From contig NZ_CP142146.1 in assembly GCF_035918315.1 (NCBI RefSeq), forward strand, positions 310,001 through 374,000: a stretch of DNA of 64,000 bases. Direction: 5' to 3'. The notes under the pieces were generated by a model. The model did no database searches. It saw only the letters and a list, made by a program, of their open reading frames with translations, and was not told where the DNA came from. The first letter of the stretch is position 1. Every line of letters starts with the position of its first letter. A program made the position numbers and the translations under genes. Positions 63,617 to 64,000 of this stretch are shown piece after piece. The stretch is from Vagococcus jeotgali (GTDB lineage Bacteria > Bacillota > Bacilli > Lactobacillales > Vagococcaceae).

Positions 63617-64000
63617 ATGGAAATGGAGAGAATAAATGAAAATACCATTCGTGTATCAATTGCTAATGAGGATTTAGAAGAACGTGGTATTAGGGTATTA
63701 GATTTATTGGGAAATCAAAAAGAAATTGAAAATTTCTTTTATAGTATTTTAGAAGAGGTAGATATTGATAATCAATTTCAAGAAAATGACTCTATAACGT
63801 TCCAGGTGCTACCCAATTATGATGGGCTAGAGTTGTTTATTAGTAAAAGTAACATCATTAATCCACCAACTGATATGAATTCATATATGGAAAACCAAGT
63901 TGATGAATTTACTGATTTTCTAAAAAATCATATTGTCTCTCAAGAAGAAGATCAAGATATCTCAGTTGAAGTGTTAGATGAGAATGACATATATGCAGAT
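63617..64000 (+). CDS. mecA: Adaptor protein MecA (3' end outside window)
   Basis: Adaptor that brings substrates to ClpCP and activates ClpC. The frame is open from ATG 63617 (or 63623) to the window end, 128 codons of a usual 215-240. It begins MEMERINENTIRVSIANEDL with the family pattern ERGI.VLDLLGNQKEIENFFYSILEEVD (given by its first and last parts, about residues 22-50), then an acidic linker (SQEEDQDISVEVLDENDIY). The N-terminal substrate-binding domain is thus complete and the C-terminal ClpC-binding domain lies outside. GGGG lies about 12 bases before the ATG. Confidence 0.88.
   Translation, partial: MEMERINENTIRVSIANEDLEERGIRVLDLLGNQKEIENFFYSILEEVDIDNQFQENDSITFQVLPNYDGLELFISKSNIINPPTDMNSYMENQVDEFTDFLKNHIVSQEEDQDISVEVLDENDIYAD

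Overview
The window is AT-rich Gram-positive chromosome. The housekeeping genes (infC-rpmI-rplT with an L20-type leader, RNase J2, NrnA, Spx followed by MecA, class III nrdDG), the DhaS-type dha locus and a WxL-associated gene remnant fit Enterococcaceae. Vagococcus or a close relative is my best guess. It is inferred from gene content and was not checked by any search.

Layout. 1-6.0 kb: sbcC (5' end outside the window) and a SWIM/SNF2 helicase. 6.1-10.4 kb: an ABC exporter gene split by an IS3/IS150-type element, then an IS30 element against the promoter of an ECF S-component gene. 11-17.6 kb: RNase J2, an MFS exporter, a YtoI-like CBS/hotdog regulator, NrnA and an AraC regulator. 17.7-22.8 kb: a heterodimeric ABC exporter whose second gene is split by an ISL3 element. 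22.8-25.6 kb: an acetyltransferase, an acetyltransferase pseudogene, an internally deleted IS1202-like element, an FNT channel and peptide deformylase. 25.8-28.5 kb: a gnd pseudogene carrying a deletion and an IS256 element. 28.7-34.6 kb: rpsO, pnp, an Rrf2 regulator and a YhgE/Pip protein. 34.6-38.5 kb: dhaS, dhaKLM and a dhaQ-like gene. 38.6-41.4 kb: a cold-shock gene and a MarR-ABC exporter pair. 41.4-46.3 kb: an IS1202-like element directly upstream of the infC-rpmI-rplT promoter, then a decayed IS256 copy beside the stump of a WxL-associated gene. 46.4-49.4 kb: nrdDG behind two NrdR-like boxes. 49.6-57.8 kb: a complete amino-sugar operon (mannose-family PTS, YajC paralogue, GntR regulator, AgaS, NagA, LacD, LacC). 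57.8-64 kb: a 34-residue membrane peptide, M42 aminopeptidase, lipoate ligase, two small DUF proteins, a ClpP paralogue, TrpS, Spx and the start of MecA.

How the genes work together. The operon at 49.6-57.8 kb predicts uptake and phosphorylation of N-acetylgalactosamine (or a related amino sugar), deacetylation, deamination/isomerisation to tagatose-6-phosphate, a second phosphorylation, and cleavage to triose phosphates. The dha locus predicts PEP-dependent dihydroxyacetone phosphorylation, with DhaS and DhaQ as its switch.

The main theme is IS-driven gene loss. Five IS families are present. Three genes are split by elements that still have exact target duplications, and a fourth is reduced to a stump. 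Most of the transposases are themselves broken. I found no defence island, CRISPR array, prophage, tRNA or rRNA, and no clearly unprecedented system. The less usual points are the IS-promoter junctions, the 34-residue membrane peptide, the infC start context, the long pnp leader hairpin, and the YajC paralogue and enlarged IID loop in the PTS operon.
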